Assembly: GCA_003136315.1 (NCBI GenBank)
Contig: PLDW01000088.1
Coordinates: 1-64,000, forward strand
DNA length: 64,000 nucleotides
Reading direction: 5' to 3'
DNA from: Gemmataceae bacterium
Lineage (GTDB): Bacteria; Planctomycetota; Planctomycetia; Gemmatales; Gemmataceae
Position 1 is the stretch's first letter. Every line of letters begins with the position of its first letter. Under the pieces are notes generated by a model. The model was not told where the DNA came from, did no database searches, and saw only the letters and a list, made by a program, of their open reading frames with translations. A program made the translations under genes and the position numbers. Shown here one piece after another: positions 29,242-39,238 of this stretch.

Positions 29242-29287
29242 AACGAAGAAGCCCAGTTGAGTCCAGACTCAACTGGGCTTCTTCGTT
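29242..29287. terminator. Perfect 21-bp stem, 4-nt loop hairpin (terminator or structured element)
   Basis: aacgaagaagcccagttgagt-ccag-actcaactgggcttcttcgtt. Confidence 0.65.
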
Positions 29288-29516
29288 GGGTGAACTACTG
29301 GGCGAACAAACCATAAGCCCATCGCAAATGAGGGAGTGTGATCTCGCCTTTGCGCCTGAGTCACGAGACAATCGCCGCAATTCGTCGATGAACACGATGA
29401 GGTCAGTTGTCCTTACCTCGAAGAGGTTTCACAACAAAGCCCAGAGTCGCGCTTCGCGCACTCTGGGGAACCTTCCGTCTTTATTCTTTTACCGCGAAGC
29501 GGTTATACAAGGTAGA

Positions 29517-29972
29517 CTAGTCCCACACGTAACGCTCGTCGTATTCGGCATTGTATTTCGCCAACACGCGACGAAATTTCTCCTGGAATGTCTCGGTCTT
29601 GTGGTGCTCTTCTTGATTGGCGATGTAGGCTTTCAGCGCATCGAGATGGCTTGGGCTGATCGAAAACGCCCCGTATCCCTGTTGCCAGTAGAAAGACGTC
29701 AGATCGGGCGATTGTTCCTTGATCCATTTGGACGATTCGCGTTTGAGTTCTCGGATCAGGCCGGGAATCGTAACCGTTTTCCCCTGCTTGCAGAGAATAT
29801 GCACATGGTCCTCGACGCCGCCGACGATCAACGCCGGGCAGTCGAGATTGCGGCATGTGCCGGCCAGATAAGCATGTGCCTTTTCTCGAAAGGCAAGGTT
29901 CTGGAAAAACCGTGCCCTGTTCTTGGTCGAAAACACGAGATGCAAGTAGACTTGCGCGAGTGACTGCGGCAT
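29517..29972 (-). CDS. IS200/IS605-like (RAYT) HUH transposase, Y1_Tnp
   Basis: LVFSTKNRARFF, VEDHVHILC HUH motif, WQQGYGAFSIS tyrosine region. Confidence 0.9.
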   Translation of the reverse strand: MPQSLAQVYLHLVFSTKNRARFFQNLAFREKAHAYLAGTCRNLDCPALIVGGVEDHVHILCKQGKTVTIPGLIRELKRESSKWIKEQSPDLTSFYWQQGYGAFSISPSHLDALKAYIANQEEHHKTETFQEKFRRVLAKYNAEYDERYVWD

Positions 29973-30035
29973 TGATCAGCCTCCCGTCTTGTATAACCGC
30001 TTCGCGGTAAAAAGCTGGGGCAGGCAACCAGCTAC

Positions 30036-30241
30036 CCAGGGTGCGCGAAGCGCGACCCTGGGCTTTCTTGTGCAACCTCTTCGAGGTAGCCGAGGGCAGG
30101 TGATCGATTAACCAGAGTGCGCGAACGCAACCCTGGGTTTTGTTATGTAGCCACTTCGAGGTAATAAAGAGCAGACAACCCTCTACCCAGGGTGCGCGAA
30201 ACGCGACCCTGGGCTTTCTTGTGCAACCTCTTCGAGGTAAG
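30036..30241. repeat. Three direct REP-like units downstream of the RAYT gene
   Basis: Units near 30036, 30108 and 30184: acccagggtgcgcgaa..cgaccctgggctttcttgtgcaacctcttcgaggta. Confidence 0.75.
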
Positions 30242-30315
30242 ACAACCGACTGACTCGCCTTCACAGGGAATCACGGCGTTTCTATCGCGTCAGTGACGCC
30301 AATCTGCCGCCCCCC

Positions 30316-32175
30316 TCACTCCCCCGGGATCGGCCAGACGTAGCCGAGCCGGCGGATCGCCTTCCGCACCGCGGCGAGATCGGACTCCGGGACGACGAGC
30401 GTCCGGTCCCCGGCCAGGAGACACTTTCCCTTCAACTGTCGGTCGTTGACCAACTCCGCCGCGACGTGTGCATCCGCGCACTCGATCAACCGGGCCGGTC
30501 CGCCGTCCTTGAGTAACTCGACCTTCCGGCGTAGGTCGCTCAGGAACGTCTCGACCGCGGGCGGAATGTCGCCCGCAATTCGGGTCGCCAGGAACTCGGT
30601 CAGCTCCTCGACCCGGCCACCTTGCTCGACCACTCCTCGGATCTTCTCACCTGACAACTTCCATACCATCGGCGATGTTTCGTCGGCGAACCGCTCCAGG
30701 GTCAGCCGGTCCGCAACGGGCGGCGGGTGGGTCGCGACCACGTCCAGGTTCGCCAACACTCGCAGATCGTCTGTGACTTGTGGGGCCGTTGGCCGATATT
30801 CCTCCGCCAGACCCAGACACCACGCCCCCAGCGCATTGATTCGCACGGAGAGCAGTCCGTCGTAGCGGCTGAGGAAGGACAGGTCATCCGCTCCCCAGCG
30901 GCCCCAATAATCACCTCGGGCACCCAGCGGTGAAATGTAGGCCACATCGATGAGCCCGGTTGTCGCTGCGTACTCGAACAAAAACGCCAGGATGTATCGC
31001 CCCTGAATCTGCTGCCAGGTGTCACCGTGGCCGTTGGAGAAGCTCCCGTAACCCTTTTCGCAGAGGTAGAGATCCCAGTAACCCCCATCCCCGGCGGTCA
31101 TCGCAAATTCACGCTCGGTTGCGTGTAGGAACCGCCAGAAGTCGTCGATCTTGAACCACTCACCCGGCGGACAGTCCTTGATCGCTTCAAGGATCACCTT
31201 GCGGCGATTCGCGACCGCGCTCAATCGCGCCTTGCCCTGTCCCTTGATCGCCTCCACCCGCGAGAACTCGTCGAGAAGTGTCGACTTCACCCATGCGGAC
31301 CAGATTTTCTTTAGCGTCGCGGCGGGTGCCTTGCTCAGGGCTTCCCGCCCGGTCGGAGTGAGCTTGAGGATATCGCCGCGCTTCTCGGCGAGTCCCGCGG
31401 CCTGGGCCAACATCGGCCACGCGAACGCCTTGATTGCCAGATCCTCGGGAGGTTCATTTTCGTATACGATCCCGTCCTCGGGGGTGTAGAAATCGCCGCC
31501 GGTCAGCACCCCCGCGACTGCCTTTCGACTGGCATCGGTGGGGGTTTGCTTCTTGTCGGTAACCCGGACCTTGCCAGCATCGATGAGCCGGAGAATCGCG
31601 GCCAGATCGGCCTCGGCCTCGCGGGCCGTCTCTCGAATCCGAACCGGTTCCGGTTCCTCGGGTTCCTTTTGCCCCCAACTCGATCGGGGGAGGGAGTGCG
31701 TGGCCGGCGACTCCGTGGAAGTCTTGATGCGGAATGGGTCTGGGGGTGGGACAAACGTCAGCAGAATCTTCCGGACATCAGTCGGCAAGCAATTGTACTT
31801 GGGAAAGAACAGGACGAGGGGAGTGGGGCGAGATCGCCGCGATTCGGACCAACTGGAGTTCGACTTCCCACTCGATACGGACCAGGATGGTTCCTGGCCG
31901 TACTTGGCCTCGAATGCAATCTCGGAGTAGATGCCGTTCGGGTCGTGGGTCGCCTCGCGGACGGCGAACTGGGCAAGGGGTTCGAGCTGGTCGTAAAGCT
32001 GGCGGACGCGGGCCGGATCGGTCATCGCCCCGACCACAACGGCGACGAGTTCGCCCTTCCTCTTCGGCGGATCGGAGACGAGCATGGCCGCCAGTGGCCG
32101 CAGGCTGTCGACCGTGAGCTCGTCAAACTCCAACTGCGCGGGCAGTGGCCCGCTGTCCTGGCTGCCTCGCGCCAT
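30316..32175 (-). CDS. Conserved hypothetical, possibly related to helicase XPB/Ssl2-like C-terminal-associated proteins
   Basis: 619 aa; LRPLAAMLVSDPPKRKGELVAVVVGAM N-terminus and C-terminal CLLAGDRTLVVPESDLAAVRKAIRRLGYVWPI; family is a weak recognition. Confidence 0.45.
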   Translation of the reverse strand: MARGSQDSGPLPAQLEFDELTVDSLRPLAAMLVSDPPKRKGELVAVVVGAMTDPARVRQLYDQLEPLAQFAVREATHDPNGIYSEIAFEAKYGQEPSWSVSSGKSNSSWSESRRSRPTPLVLFFPKYNCLPTDVRKILLTFVPPPDPFRIKTSTESPATHSLPRSSWGQKEPEEPEPVRIRETAREAEADLAAILRLIDAGKVRVTDKKQTPTDASRKAVAGVLTGGDFYTPEDGIVYENEPPEDLAIKAFAWPMLAQAAGLAEKRGDILKLTPTGREALSKAPAATLKKIWSAWVKSTLLDEFSRVEAIKGQGKARLSAVANRRKVILEAIKDCPPGEWFKIDDFWRFLHATEREFAMTAGDGGYWDLYLCEKGYGSFSNGHGDTWQQIQGRYILAFLFEYAATTGLIDVAYISPLGARGDYWGRWGADDLSFLSRYDGLLSVRINALGAWCLGLAEEYRPTAPQVTDDLRVLANLDVVATHPPPVADRLTLERFADETSPMVWKLSGEKIRGVVEQGGRVEELTEFLATRIAGDIPPAVETFLSDLRRKVELLKDGGPARLIECADAHVAAELVNDRQLKGKCLLAGDRTLVVPESDLAAVRKAIRRLGYVWPIPGE

Positions 32176-32194
32176 GATTTGCTCCTTCCCGTCT

Positions 32195-32555
32195 GCCTAT
32201 CCATTATCCCCAACTGCTGCATGTGAGGCCTGACCAAGCCGGGTGCCATGCCCACGGCTTTGCGTGGGCATGAAGGCACTGTGACGAATCAGGAACTTCC
32301 CAGGCACTGGCAACGGTTCCCGATCGATCCGCAGCGGCCCAACACGGATTGCCGAATCATCCGCCGCTAGTGACCAAATCCCGTCCTCCGCTTTCGCATA
32401 CAACCGGCTACGTACAGGATTATTGTGCAGCTACTCGATCTGCCCGAAGGCTGCTTTCATGCCCACGCAAAGCCGTGGGCATGGCACCCGGCTGTAGGAA
32501 ACCTGGAGAGTTTGGTCGGGCTCCGATGCAGAAGCTGTGGGTAATGGATAGCCGG
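32195..32555. repeat. MITE-like element with long terminal inverted repeats
   Basis: Perfect 37-nt inverted arms 32238-32274 / 32456-32492; imperfect complementarity extends outward (tatccattatccccaactgctgcat / atgcagaagctgtgggtaatggata). Confidence 0.7.
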
Positions 32556-32587
32556 TCAGCGCAAACCCGCCGAGGGTGGAAGCCGCG

Positions 32588-34162
32588 TCAACTATCGAGC
32601 CCGGCCCCGAAGTCGTCGTCGTCGATCGGTTTCGGGGTGGGTATCAGTCGGGCGGCCGGGACACCAATCGGTGTCGTCTGAGCCAGGGGGGGTGGTGCAG
32701 CCTCGGTCTCGGTGGGTTTCCGTCGACCGCCCCCCCCGGTGCGGGAGGACGCGGCCGTGGTGCGGGTCCGCTTGGGTGCTTCCCCGGCTGGCTTCTCAGT
32801 GGCGGCTGGCTTCGCAGCAGCGGCTGGCTTCGCAGCAGCGGCTGGCTTCGCCGAACCCGTGGATTTGGCGGGTGTACTCGCTTTTGCCGGACCGGCGGAG
32901 CGGGGGGCAGCCGGTGTCTTCGGAGTGGGGGTCGGTTTCGGGACCGCCTTCCGTGGGGAATACGACGGCACCTCGTCAACATCGTCGAACAAGTCAATCT
33001 CGTCGGCCAGAGCCCTGCCGAGCGGCCGATCCTCTTGAGCAGGGGCATCGGGTTCGGGTTCGTCCCTTGGTGGGGGAACCGGCAGCACGGGCGGTCGAGC
33101 GCGAGTTGGCTCAACGGCCGGCGGGCGGCCCCGGGCGGATTCGGTGGCCGGGGTCGGAGTTGGCTGCGTTGCGGGAGCCTGAACTGGGGGGACTGCGGCT
33201 CGGCCGCCCTTTGGCCGGTCCGGCGGAGTTGCCCGGCCACCCGCAGGGAGGGCCTCACGAACTGGTGGGGCAGGGTCGCGGCCTGGTTCCCGCGCCCCAT
33301 TCGCGGGGGGTCGGTCCTTCCGTTCTTCTGGCAGGGGCACCCGGGCCGACTTCGGCGATCCCCCATTCACCGGAAGCGACGGCCCGGCCTTCATCTCCAG
33401 CCCAAATCGGCTGACGATGTACATCCCGCTCCCCTTGTGTTTCTCAATCTCAACCAGCCCGTCTTTCTGGGCGTCTTCCAACATCTCGCTGAACGTGCGG
33501 TAGCCGTAGTACTCTTCGTTGAACGATGGCTTCTTCCGCTTCATCGTGTCCTTCACCATCGATGAGTAGATCACGTCCTTGTTCTCCCGCCGCAGGGCCA
33601 GGAGCGAGTCGAGCAAGAGGGCGAAGACTTTCCGCTTTTTCTCGGGAATCTGCTCGTTCACCGCAACCGGGATGATCGGAGCCCGGTCCAGATCCTCGTA
33701 GTAAATGAACTCGTCGCAATTGTCCCGCAACAGATCGGATGTGGCATCGACGAGCCCCAGCCCAATCACGTGCTTGCCGAGTTCCTTGAGCTTCGACACC
33801 AGGGGGGAGAAATCACTGTCTCCGGAGACGATCACGAACGTGTCGATGTGGTCCTTCGAGTACGCCAGGTCGATGGCATCCACCACAAGCCGGATGTCGG
33901 CCGAATTCTTCCCCGAGACTCCCCGTCGGGGGATCTCCACCAGCTCGATGGCCGCCTCGTGGAGGCCCCCCGTGTACATCCCGAACCGGCTCCAGTCGGC
34001 GTACGCCTTCTTGGCGACGATTTTCCCCTTCTCGACAAGGCGTTCGAGCACCTTACTGATCTCGAACTTGTCCCGGCGATTGTTGAACCCCAGACCCATG
34101 TTCTCGAAGTCGATGAACACGGCCAGTGAGCGCTCGCCGTCCCCGGCCCGGTGCGGTTTCAT
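32588..34162 (-). CDS. NYN-domain (LabA-like) putative RNase with OST-HTH/LOTUS-like domain and low-complexity tail
   Basis: LAVFIDFENMG..., NSADIRLVVDAIDLAY, FVIVSGDSDFSPLVSKLKELGKHVIGLG; then SSMVKDTMKRKKPSFNEEYYGYRTFSEMLEDAQKDGLVEI; tail repeats KPAAAAKPAAAAKPAA. Confidence 0.85.
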   Translation of the reverse strand: MKPHRAGDGERSLAVFIDFENMGLGFNNRRDKFEISKVLERLVEKGKIVAKKAYADWSRFGMYTGGLHEAAIELVEIPRRGVSGKNSADIRLVVDAIDLAYSKDHIDTFVIVSGDSDFSPLVSKLKELGKHVIGLGLVDATSDLLRDNCDEFIYYEDLDRAPIIPVAVNEQIPEKKRKVFALLLDSLLALRRENKDVIYSSMVKDTMKRKKPSFNEEYYGYRTFSEMLEDAQKDGLVEIEKHKGSGMYIVSRFGLEMKAGPSLPVNGGSPKSARVPLPEERKDRPPANGAREPGRDPAPPVREALPAGGRATPPDRPKGGRAAVPPVQAPATQPTPTPATESARGRPPAVEPTRARPPVLPVPPPRDEPEPDAPAQEDRPLGRALADEIDLFDDVDEVPSYSPRKAVPKPTPTPKTPAAPRSAGPAKASTPAKSTGSAKPAAAAKPAAAAKPAATEKPAGEAPKRTRTTAASSRTGGGGRRKPTETEAAPPPLAQTTPIGVPAARLIPTPKPIDDDDFGAGLDS

Positions 34163-34493
34163 CCCGTTGCAACCCCTGGAGAGGTTCGTCCTGTGGCGCG
34201 GGAAGGCGGTCAGACACGCCGCCCTCTCCCCTATTGTGCAAAATCCCAGCCAGGGTTGACAATGCGACCCGGTCAGGTTGATTGGGCCGGGGAACCGGTT
34301 CCGGGTGGAATAACCCCTTGGAACCGGTTCCCCGGCTCGCCCGAACGGCTAAAACAAGAGCACAATGCGGGTCAACGGCCGGCCGGTGAGTGTCGGGCCG
34401 GATGCCCAACGGCACGGATATCGGCCGTCGGGTTCACGCCGCGACGCCCGCCAAAAGTCGGCGGGCACAACGACCTCACCAGGGGGCTCAATC

Positions 34494-35249
34494 ATGGCGG
34501 AGTTGTTCCGATTAGACGGCAAGGTGGCAGTGGTGACCGGTGGCGGGCAGGGAATCGGGGAGGCGATCTGCCAACGACTCTCGGCAGCCGGGGCGAAGGT
34601 CGGTGTGTTCGACATGTCGGCCGACAATGCCTCCCGCGTGGCCAAAGCCATCGACGGGGTGCCACTCATCGGCGACCTGACAAAGGAAGCCGACCTCGAT
34701 CGTATCTTCCGAGAGATCACGACCAAGATCGGGCCAGTCGATATCCTGGTCAACAACGCGGGGGTGGCCAGCCGCAAGGGCCGCGACGTACCGATCTGGG
34801 AAAGTGATCGAGAAGACTGGGAATTCGTCTTCAACATCAACGTAACCGGGCTCGTGTTGTGCTGCAAGGCCGTACTCCCGGGGATGATCGAGCGACGATA
34901 TGGGCGGATCGTGAACATCGCGAGTATCGCCGGGAAGGAAGGCAATCCCAAGATGGGGCCGTACTCCGCCAGCAAGGCAGCGGTGATCGCGCTGACCAAA
35001 TCGATGTCGAAGGAACTGGTCGGGAAAGGGGATATTTGCGTGAACAGCGTCTCCCCGGCGGTGATCCAGACTCCGATCCTGGACCAACTCAGTCCAGAGC
35101 AGATCAAGATGATGCTCAGCAAGATCCCGCTTGGTCGGACCGGAAAACCAGAGGAGGTGGCGGCACTCGTTCACTTCCTCAGCAGCGCCGATTGTAGCTT
35201 CACAACCGGGTTCTGCTTCGACATCAGTGGCGGCCGAGCGACCTACTGA
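34494..35249 (+). CDS. SDR-family oxidoreductase
   Basis: VAVVTGGGQGIGEAI, NNAG, YSASKAAVIALTKSMSKEL. Confidence 0.9.
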   Translation: MAELFRLDGKVAVVTGGGQGIGEAICQRLSAAGAKVGVFDMSADNASRVAKAIDGVPLIGDLTKEADLDRIFREITTKIGPVDILVNNAGVASRKGRDVPIWESDREDWEFVFNINVTGLVLCCKAVLPGMIERRYGRIVNIASIAGKEGNPKMGPYSASKAAVIALTKSMSKELVGKGDICVNSVSPAVIQTPILDQLSPEQIKMMLSKIPLGRTGKPEEVAALVHFLSSADCSFTTGFCFDISGGRATY

Positions 35250-35350
35250 GCCGCTGCCGGTGGTATCGCTGCGCTTAACCACCGGCTAATCGCTGTGACC
35301 CTTCCAGGGTCATTTCGACCTTAGGCACACTGTTTAGCCAACGTAACCGC

Positions 35351-35722
35351 TCAACCCAGCGCATCGAGTTGGGCGATGAGCTTCTTGGGTGCAATGGCCC
35401 GGTAGCTCTCTTCCACCCAGGCGAGGAGCTGGTTGATATCGGGCCGGTCGCCCGGGGAAAGCGTGAGCGTCACCCACCCACTCTTCCCGAGCCCATACCC
35501 GGTCGGCGCTGCGTTGGGCAGGGTCAGTGCTTCGACGTGTGAGGTGGGGAGTTTCACGCTAAACGTCAAGTTGCCTTCGCCAGTGTCTCGCCCGAGTGTG
35601 ACGAAAATCTTCTTGTTCACTTTCGCCACCGATTCGCCCCAGGGGAAGTCCTCGACAGCTCCTGGGAGACGCAAAGCGAACTCGCGGATCGCGTCGGCAG
35701 CTTCCTGTGCCAGGCTCTTCAT
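35351..35722 (-). CDS. MmcQ/YjbR-family protein
   Basis: LRLPGAVEDFPWGESVAKVNKKIFVTLG...SGWVTLTL...LLAWVEESYRAIAPKK. Confidence 0.8.
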   Translation of the reverse strand: MKSLAQEAADAIREFALRLPGAVEDFPWGESVAKVNKKIFVTLGRDTGEGNLTFSVKLPTSHVEALTLPNAAPTGYGLGKSGWVTLTLSPGDRPDINQLLAWVEESYRAIAPKKLIAQLDALG

Positions 35723-35744
35723 GGGTGACTCGGGCTTGAGTGAA

Positions 35745-35861
35745 TCACTTCCCGCAGGTCGGGCAAGTGGAATTGCTGGAGGAGCCGCGGGTACTCTTGC
35801 ACCCAGAAACCCCGCCGATGAGTGCAGCGGCCATCAAGAGACCGAGGAGCAGTTTCTGCAT
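35745..35861 (-). CDS. 38-aa putative lipoprotein
   Basis: MQKLLLGLLMAAALIGGVSGCKSTRGSSSNSTCPTCGK: signal peptide and lipobox. Confidence 0.55.
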   Translation of the reverse strand: MQKLLLGLLMAAALIGGVSGCKSTRGSSSNSTCPTCGK

Positions 35862-36176
35862 GAGAGACCCCTTCCCTGGAAAGACCGTCGGTCTTGCCGA
35901 CCGCTCGATCGAATCGCCCACGGACATCGCAAGCGTAGGGGAAGTATCGGAGCACTTTTGGCTGAAGGTGACTGGAAGCCGAGCCGTACCTGACGATGGC
36001 TGGCCGGATCTCCAGATCCGATCGGATCGGCCGAATGTGCTTGAAGAACGGGCTCGGCGGATCGTCACGAACCGGGGAATTCCCGGCCGAACAACACACG
36101 TCCGCACCCAAACGGGGGCACGAAACGCTGCGGTGAGGCGACTTGAAAACCCAGGGCTCACGAAGTGCTCAGGCCG

Positions 36177-37682
36177 TCAGACCCCCTTGGCAGCGTCGCG
36201 AACTTCCCCCTTCGGCAGGTTGGGGGTGGCTTTGAGGTTCCGCATCACATTCGCCTTGTACGCCTCCACCCCCGGTTGGCCGTAGGGGTTGATTCCCATC
36301 AACCGGGCCTCCACCACCGTCGCCAGCATCAACATCTGAAGCAACTGTCCGATCGAGTGCTCGCTGAGGTGCGGAAGGACGATATCCGCGGTCGGCCTCG
36401 CTGCGTCCGAGTACGCCTCGTTCGTCCCTTTCACCGCTGCATCCAGGATGTCCGGGTAGTTCTTGCGGCTGAACTGATTCAGGTCGTCCTCGTTCCGGTC
36501 GGCCATTCCGATCTGGATCGGTGGGTGCTTGATCTGCTTGACCACCAGGTTGTTGATCACCTTGTCTCGGGTTCCGTCCTGGTGCTGCTGGCCACGGCTG
36601 TGCAGATCCCGCGTCTGGACCACTGTCAGCGGGGTCACGCCCCGGTTGATTTTCCCAAGCGACGCCGCCAGGAGTTGGTCGTACCACCAGCCGACCGACT
36701 CCAGCTTCTTCGACCAGACCGCCATCACCCGGGTCGTCTTCTTCAACTCCTCGGTCATCAAGTGGTTCACGGCTGCGTACTGAAGGACCGGGTTGCGGTC
36801 GAACGGTTCCTCCAGAAATCGCCGGGTCATGGCTGCAGCCCCGAGGAGCAACGCCCGGACATCGAGCCCCATGACTGCGGCTGGAAGGAGCCCGACCGGT
36901 GTGAACACACTGAACCGCCCGCCGATATCGTCGGGAATGGTCAGCAGGTCGTTGTCCGCGTACCCCTCAGCGCGACACAGGTCGCGGAGTTTCCCTTTCG
37001 CTCCCGTGATCGGGACGATCACATTTTTGAGCATCTCCGACTTCGGACCGTAGAATTTCGCCGCCTCGGCTTTCAGTGCGCGGTAGGCAGCGGCCGTCTC
37101 CAGCGTCCCACCTGACTTGCTCACCACCACCACGCCCCAGCGTTCCTCCATCATTTCCGGTTCGACACATGTATTCTCCAGGAGTTCAAACAGATCCTGG
37201 AGCGAGTCGTTGTCAACAGCGTTACCTTCAAAATACACTCGCGGCTTGCCCATTCGGAGCTTGGCCGGCATCTCGTTGTGGTAAGTGTGGCAAAGGGAGT
37301 CGAAGAGGGCTTTGGCCCCGAGATAGCTCCCGCCGATCCCGAGGATCACGACCCGGTCGACATTCTCTTTCAGTCGATTGGCGATCCGGAGGATCTTGCC
37401 GAGATCACTAGCATCTTGCTTGCGACGAAACCCATCGAGTAACTTTTGGGGCAGGTCGATGAAGCCGGGCAGGAGTGGCTGGTCCTTGGGCAGAACATTC
37501 ACAAACTCCCGCTCAGCCGCCACCCGTCCGCGGATCGTCATGGCCCACTGCTTCACGGCCTCGACCCGGTCCGGGTTGAGGAAGTGCTGAGCCTGGAGTT
37601 CCGCAAGTGGGGTCCAGGAGTCGTGCGGCCGGGACAGCAACCGCTGGTACTGGTACTCGATATTCTCGTCGGGCAGTTGCAT
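36177..37682 (-). CDS. pgi: Glucose-6-phosphate isomerase
   Basis: VVILGIGGSYLGAKALFDSL, VVVVSKSGGTLETAAAYRAL, GGRFSVFTPVGLLPAAVMGLD. Confidence 0.85.
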   Translation of the reverse strand: MQLPDENIEYQYQRLLSRPHDSWTPLAELQAQHFLNPDRVEAVKQWAMTIRGRVAAEREFVNVLPKDQPLLPGFIDLPQKLLDGFRRKQDASDLGKILRIANRLKENVDRVVILGIGGSYLGAKALFDSLCHTYHNEMPAKLRMGKPRVYFEGNAVDNDSLQDLFELLENTCVEPEMMEERWGVVVVSKSGGTLETAAAYRALKAEAAKFYGPKSEMLKNVIVPITGAKGKLRDLCRAEGYADNDLLTIPDDIGGRFSVFTPVGLLPAAVMGLDVRALLLGAAAMTRRFLEEPFDRNPVLQYAAVNHLMTEELKKTTRVMAVWSKKLESVGWWYDQLLAASLGKINRGVTPLTVVQTRDLHSRGQQHQDGTRDKVINNLVVKQIKHPPIQIGMADRNEDDLNQFSRKNYPDILDAAVKGTNEAYSDAARPTADIVLPHLSEHSIGQLLQMLMLATVVEARLMGINPYGQPGVEAYKANVMRNLKATPNLPKGEVRDAAKGV

Positions 37683-37847
37683 AATGTGATCCCTGGTCGC
37701 TCGTCCCCGCTCCTTCGCCTTGTGCTGCGGCCCGCCCCCCCGGAATTGGTGGGGCGTGGGAAAAGGCCACAGGTCAAGGACTACGGGCTAAAGACGAATC
37801 CTGGAAATACTGTACGTCATACTCGCCGGGCAGTAAACTCTAACCCC

Positions 37848-39053
37848 ATGAACATCCACGAGCTGATTCAGGAACTGCGTGAACCTGCGGACTCGAAAAT
37901 CGTCCTGCTGGTCGCCGATGGCCTCGGCGGGTTGCCGCTGGAATCAGGCGGAAAAACCGAACTGGAAACCGCCTCGACCCCGAATCTGGACGCCGTCGCA
38001 CGGGACGGCGTGACCGGGCTGAGCATCCCCGTTCTTCCCGGAATCACTCCTGGGAGCGGGCCGGGGCACCTGGCCCTGTTTGGCTACGACCCGCTCGAAT
38101 ACCGGATTGGCCGCGGCATCCTGGAGGCCCTCGGAATCAACTTCGCCGTCGGTCCGAAGGACGTGGCGATCCGCGGGAATTTCTGCACCCTCGGGGATGA
38201 CGGAACGATCACCGACCGCCGGGCTGGCCGACCCAGTAACGAGAAGAATGCCGCCGCTGTGGCGAAACTCCGGAAAATCCAGATCCCCGGAGTGGAGCTG
38301 TTTGTCGAACCGGTTCGGGAACACCGGTTCGTGGTCGTGATCCGCGGCGACGACCTCGGTGATCGGGTCAACGACACCGACCCCCAAACGGTCGGGGTCC
38401 ACCCGCTCAAAGCCGAAGGGGCAGACTCTGCGTCCCGCACAACCGCCAGTGCCGTGAACCAGTTCGTCGCACGGGCGGTGGAGGTTCTCAAGGACGAGGG
38501 GCCGACAAATGGGATCACGTTGCGGGGGTTCGCGCGGTTCCCGAAGATCGCGAAATTTGAAGAGGTGTACGGACTGAAAGCCGCCGCGATCGCTGTCTAC
38601 CCGATGTACAAGGGGCTGGCCCGACTGGTCGGGATGGACATTCTGGAGCCGGGGACGACGCTCAAGGGGCAGGTGGAGACGCTCAAGAAGGTCTGGCGCG
38701 ACTATGACTTCTTTTTCTTGCACTACAAGTACACGGATAGCACCGGGGAAGACGGAAACTTCCCGGGGAAGGTGCAGATGATCGAGAAGTTGGATGGGAT
38801 CATCCCGGACATCCAGGCTCTGGGGCCGGACGTGTTGATTGTCACCGGGGACCACTCGACCCCGAGCAAGATGAAATCGCACTCGTGGCACCCTGTCCCG
38901 ACGGTCCTACTCGCGGACACCTGCCGGACAGACGACGTGGAGGAGTTCAACGAGAGCGCCTGTTTGCGAGGCGGCCTGGGTCAGTTCCAGGCCCAGCACC
39001 TGATGCTCCTGGCAATGGCCCACGCCGGGCGGCTCGGCAAATACGGGGCGTGA
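37848..39053 (+). CDS. apgM: 2,3-bisphosphoglycerate-independent phosphoglycerate mutase, archaeal-type
   Basis: KIVLLVADGLGGLPLE, ETASTPNLDAVARDGVTGL, GSGPGHLALFGYDP, VTGDHSTPSKMKSHSWHPVP. Confidence 0.85.
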   Translation: MNIHELIQELREPADSKIVLLVADGLGGLPLESGGKTELETASTPNLDAVARDGVTGLSIPVLPGITPGSGPGHLALFGYDPLEYRIGRGILEALGINFAVGPKDVAIRGNFCTLGDDGTITDRRAGRPSNEKNAAAVAKLRKIQIPGVELFVEPVREHRFVVVIRGDDLGDRVNDTDPQTVGVHPLKAEGADSASRTTASAVNQFVARAVEVLKDEGPTNGITLRGFARFPKIAKFEEVYGLKAAAIAVYPMYKGLARLVGMDILEPGTTLKGQVETLKKVWRDYDFFFLHYKYTDSTGEDGNFPGKVQMIEKLDGIIPDIQALGPDVLIVTGDHSTPSKMKSHSWHPVPTVLLADTCRTDDVEEFNESACLRGGLGQFQAQHLMLLAMAHAGRLGKYGA

Positions 39054-39129
39054 ACCCATCCCAGGCCATCCGTTTCCAGCCAGGATCGTTCCAACCCAAA
39101 CCGTGTCTCTCGGCTTCTTCCAGCGACAT

Positions 39130-39180
39130 TGACGCATGGGCCACTTCGTCTACCGCGACCGCACCCTCTTCTGCGAAGAC
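39130..39180 (+). repeat. Partial duplicate of the lysA 5' end (copy 1)
   Basis: 51 nt identical to 39991-40041 except two positions; decayed lysA-like reading (ELATGYAG) continues to ~39215. Confidence 0.85.
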
Positions 39181-39238
39181 GCGCCTCTGAGTTGGCCACG
39201 GGGTACGCGGGAGGAAAGGGGGTTTATAAGATGAACGC

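Larger units (their letters stand above)
29414..30241 (-). mobile_element. RAYT/REP element (REPtron-like)
   Basis: Y1 transposase gene bracketed by perfect 25-bp inverted repeats (29487-29511 / 29988-30012) plus one left and three right REP-like units. Confidence 0.75.
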
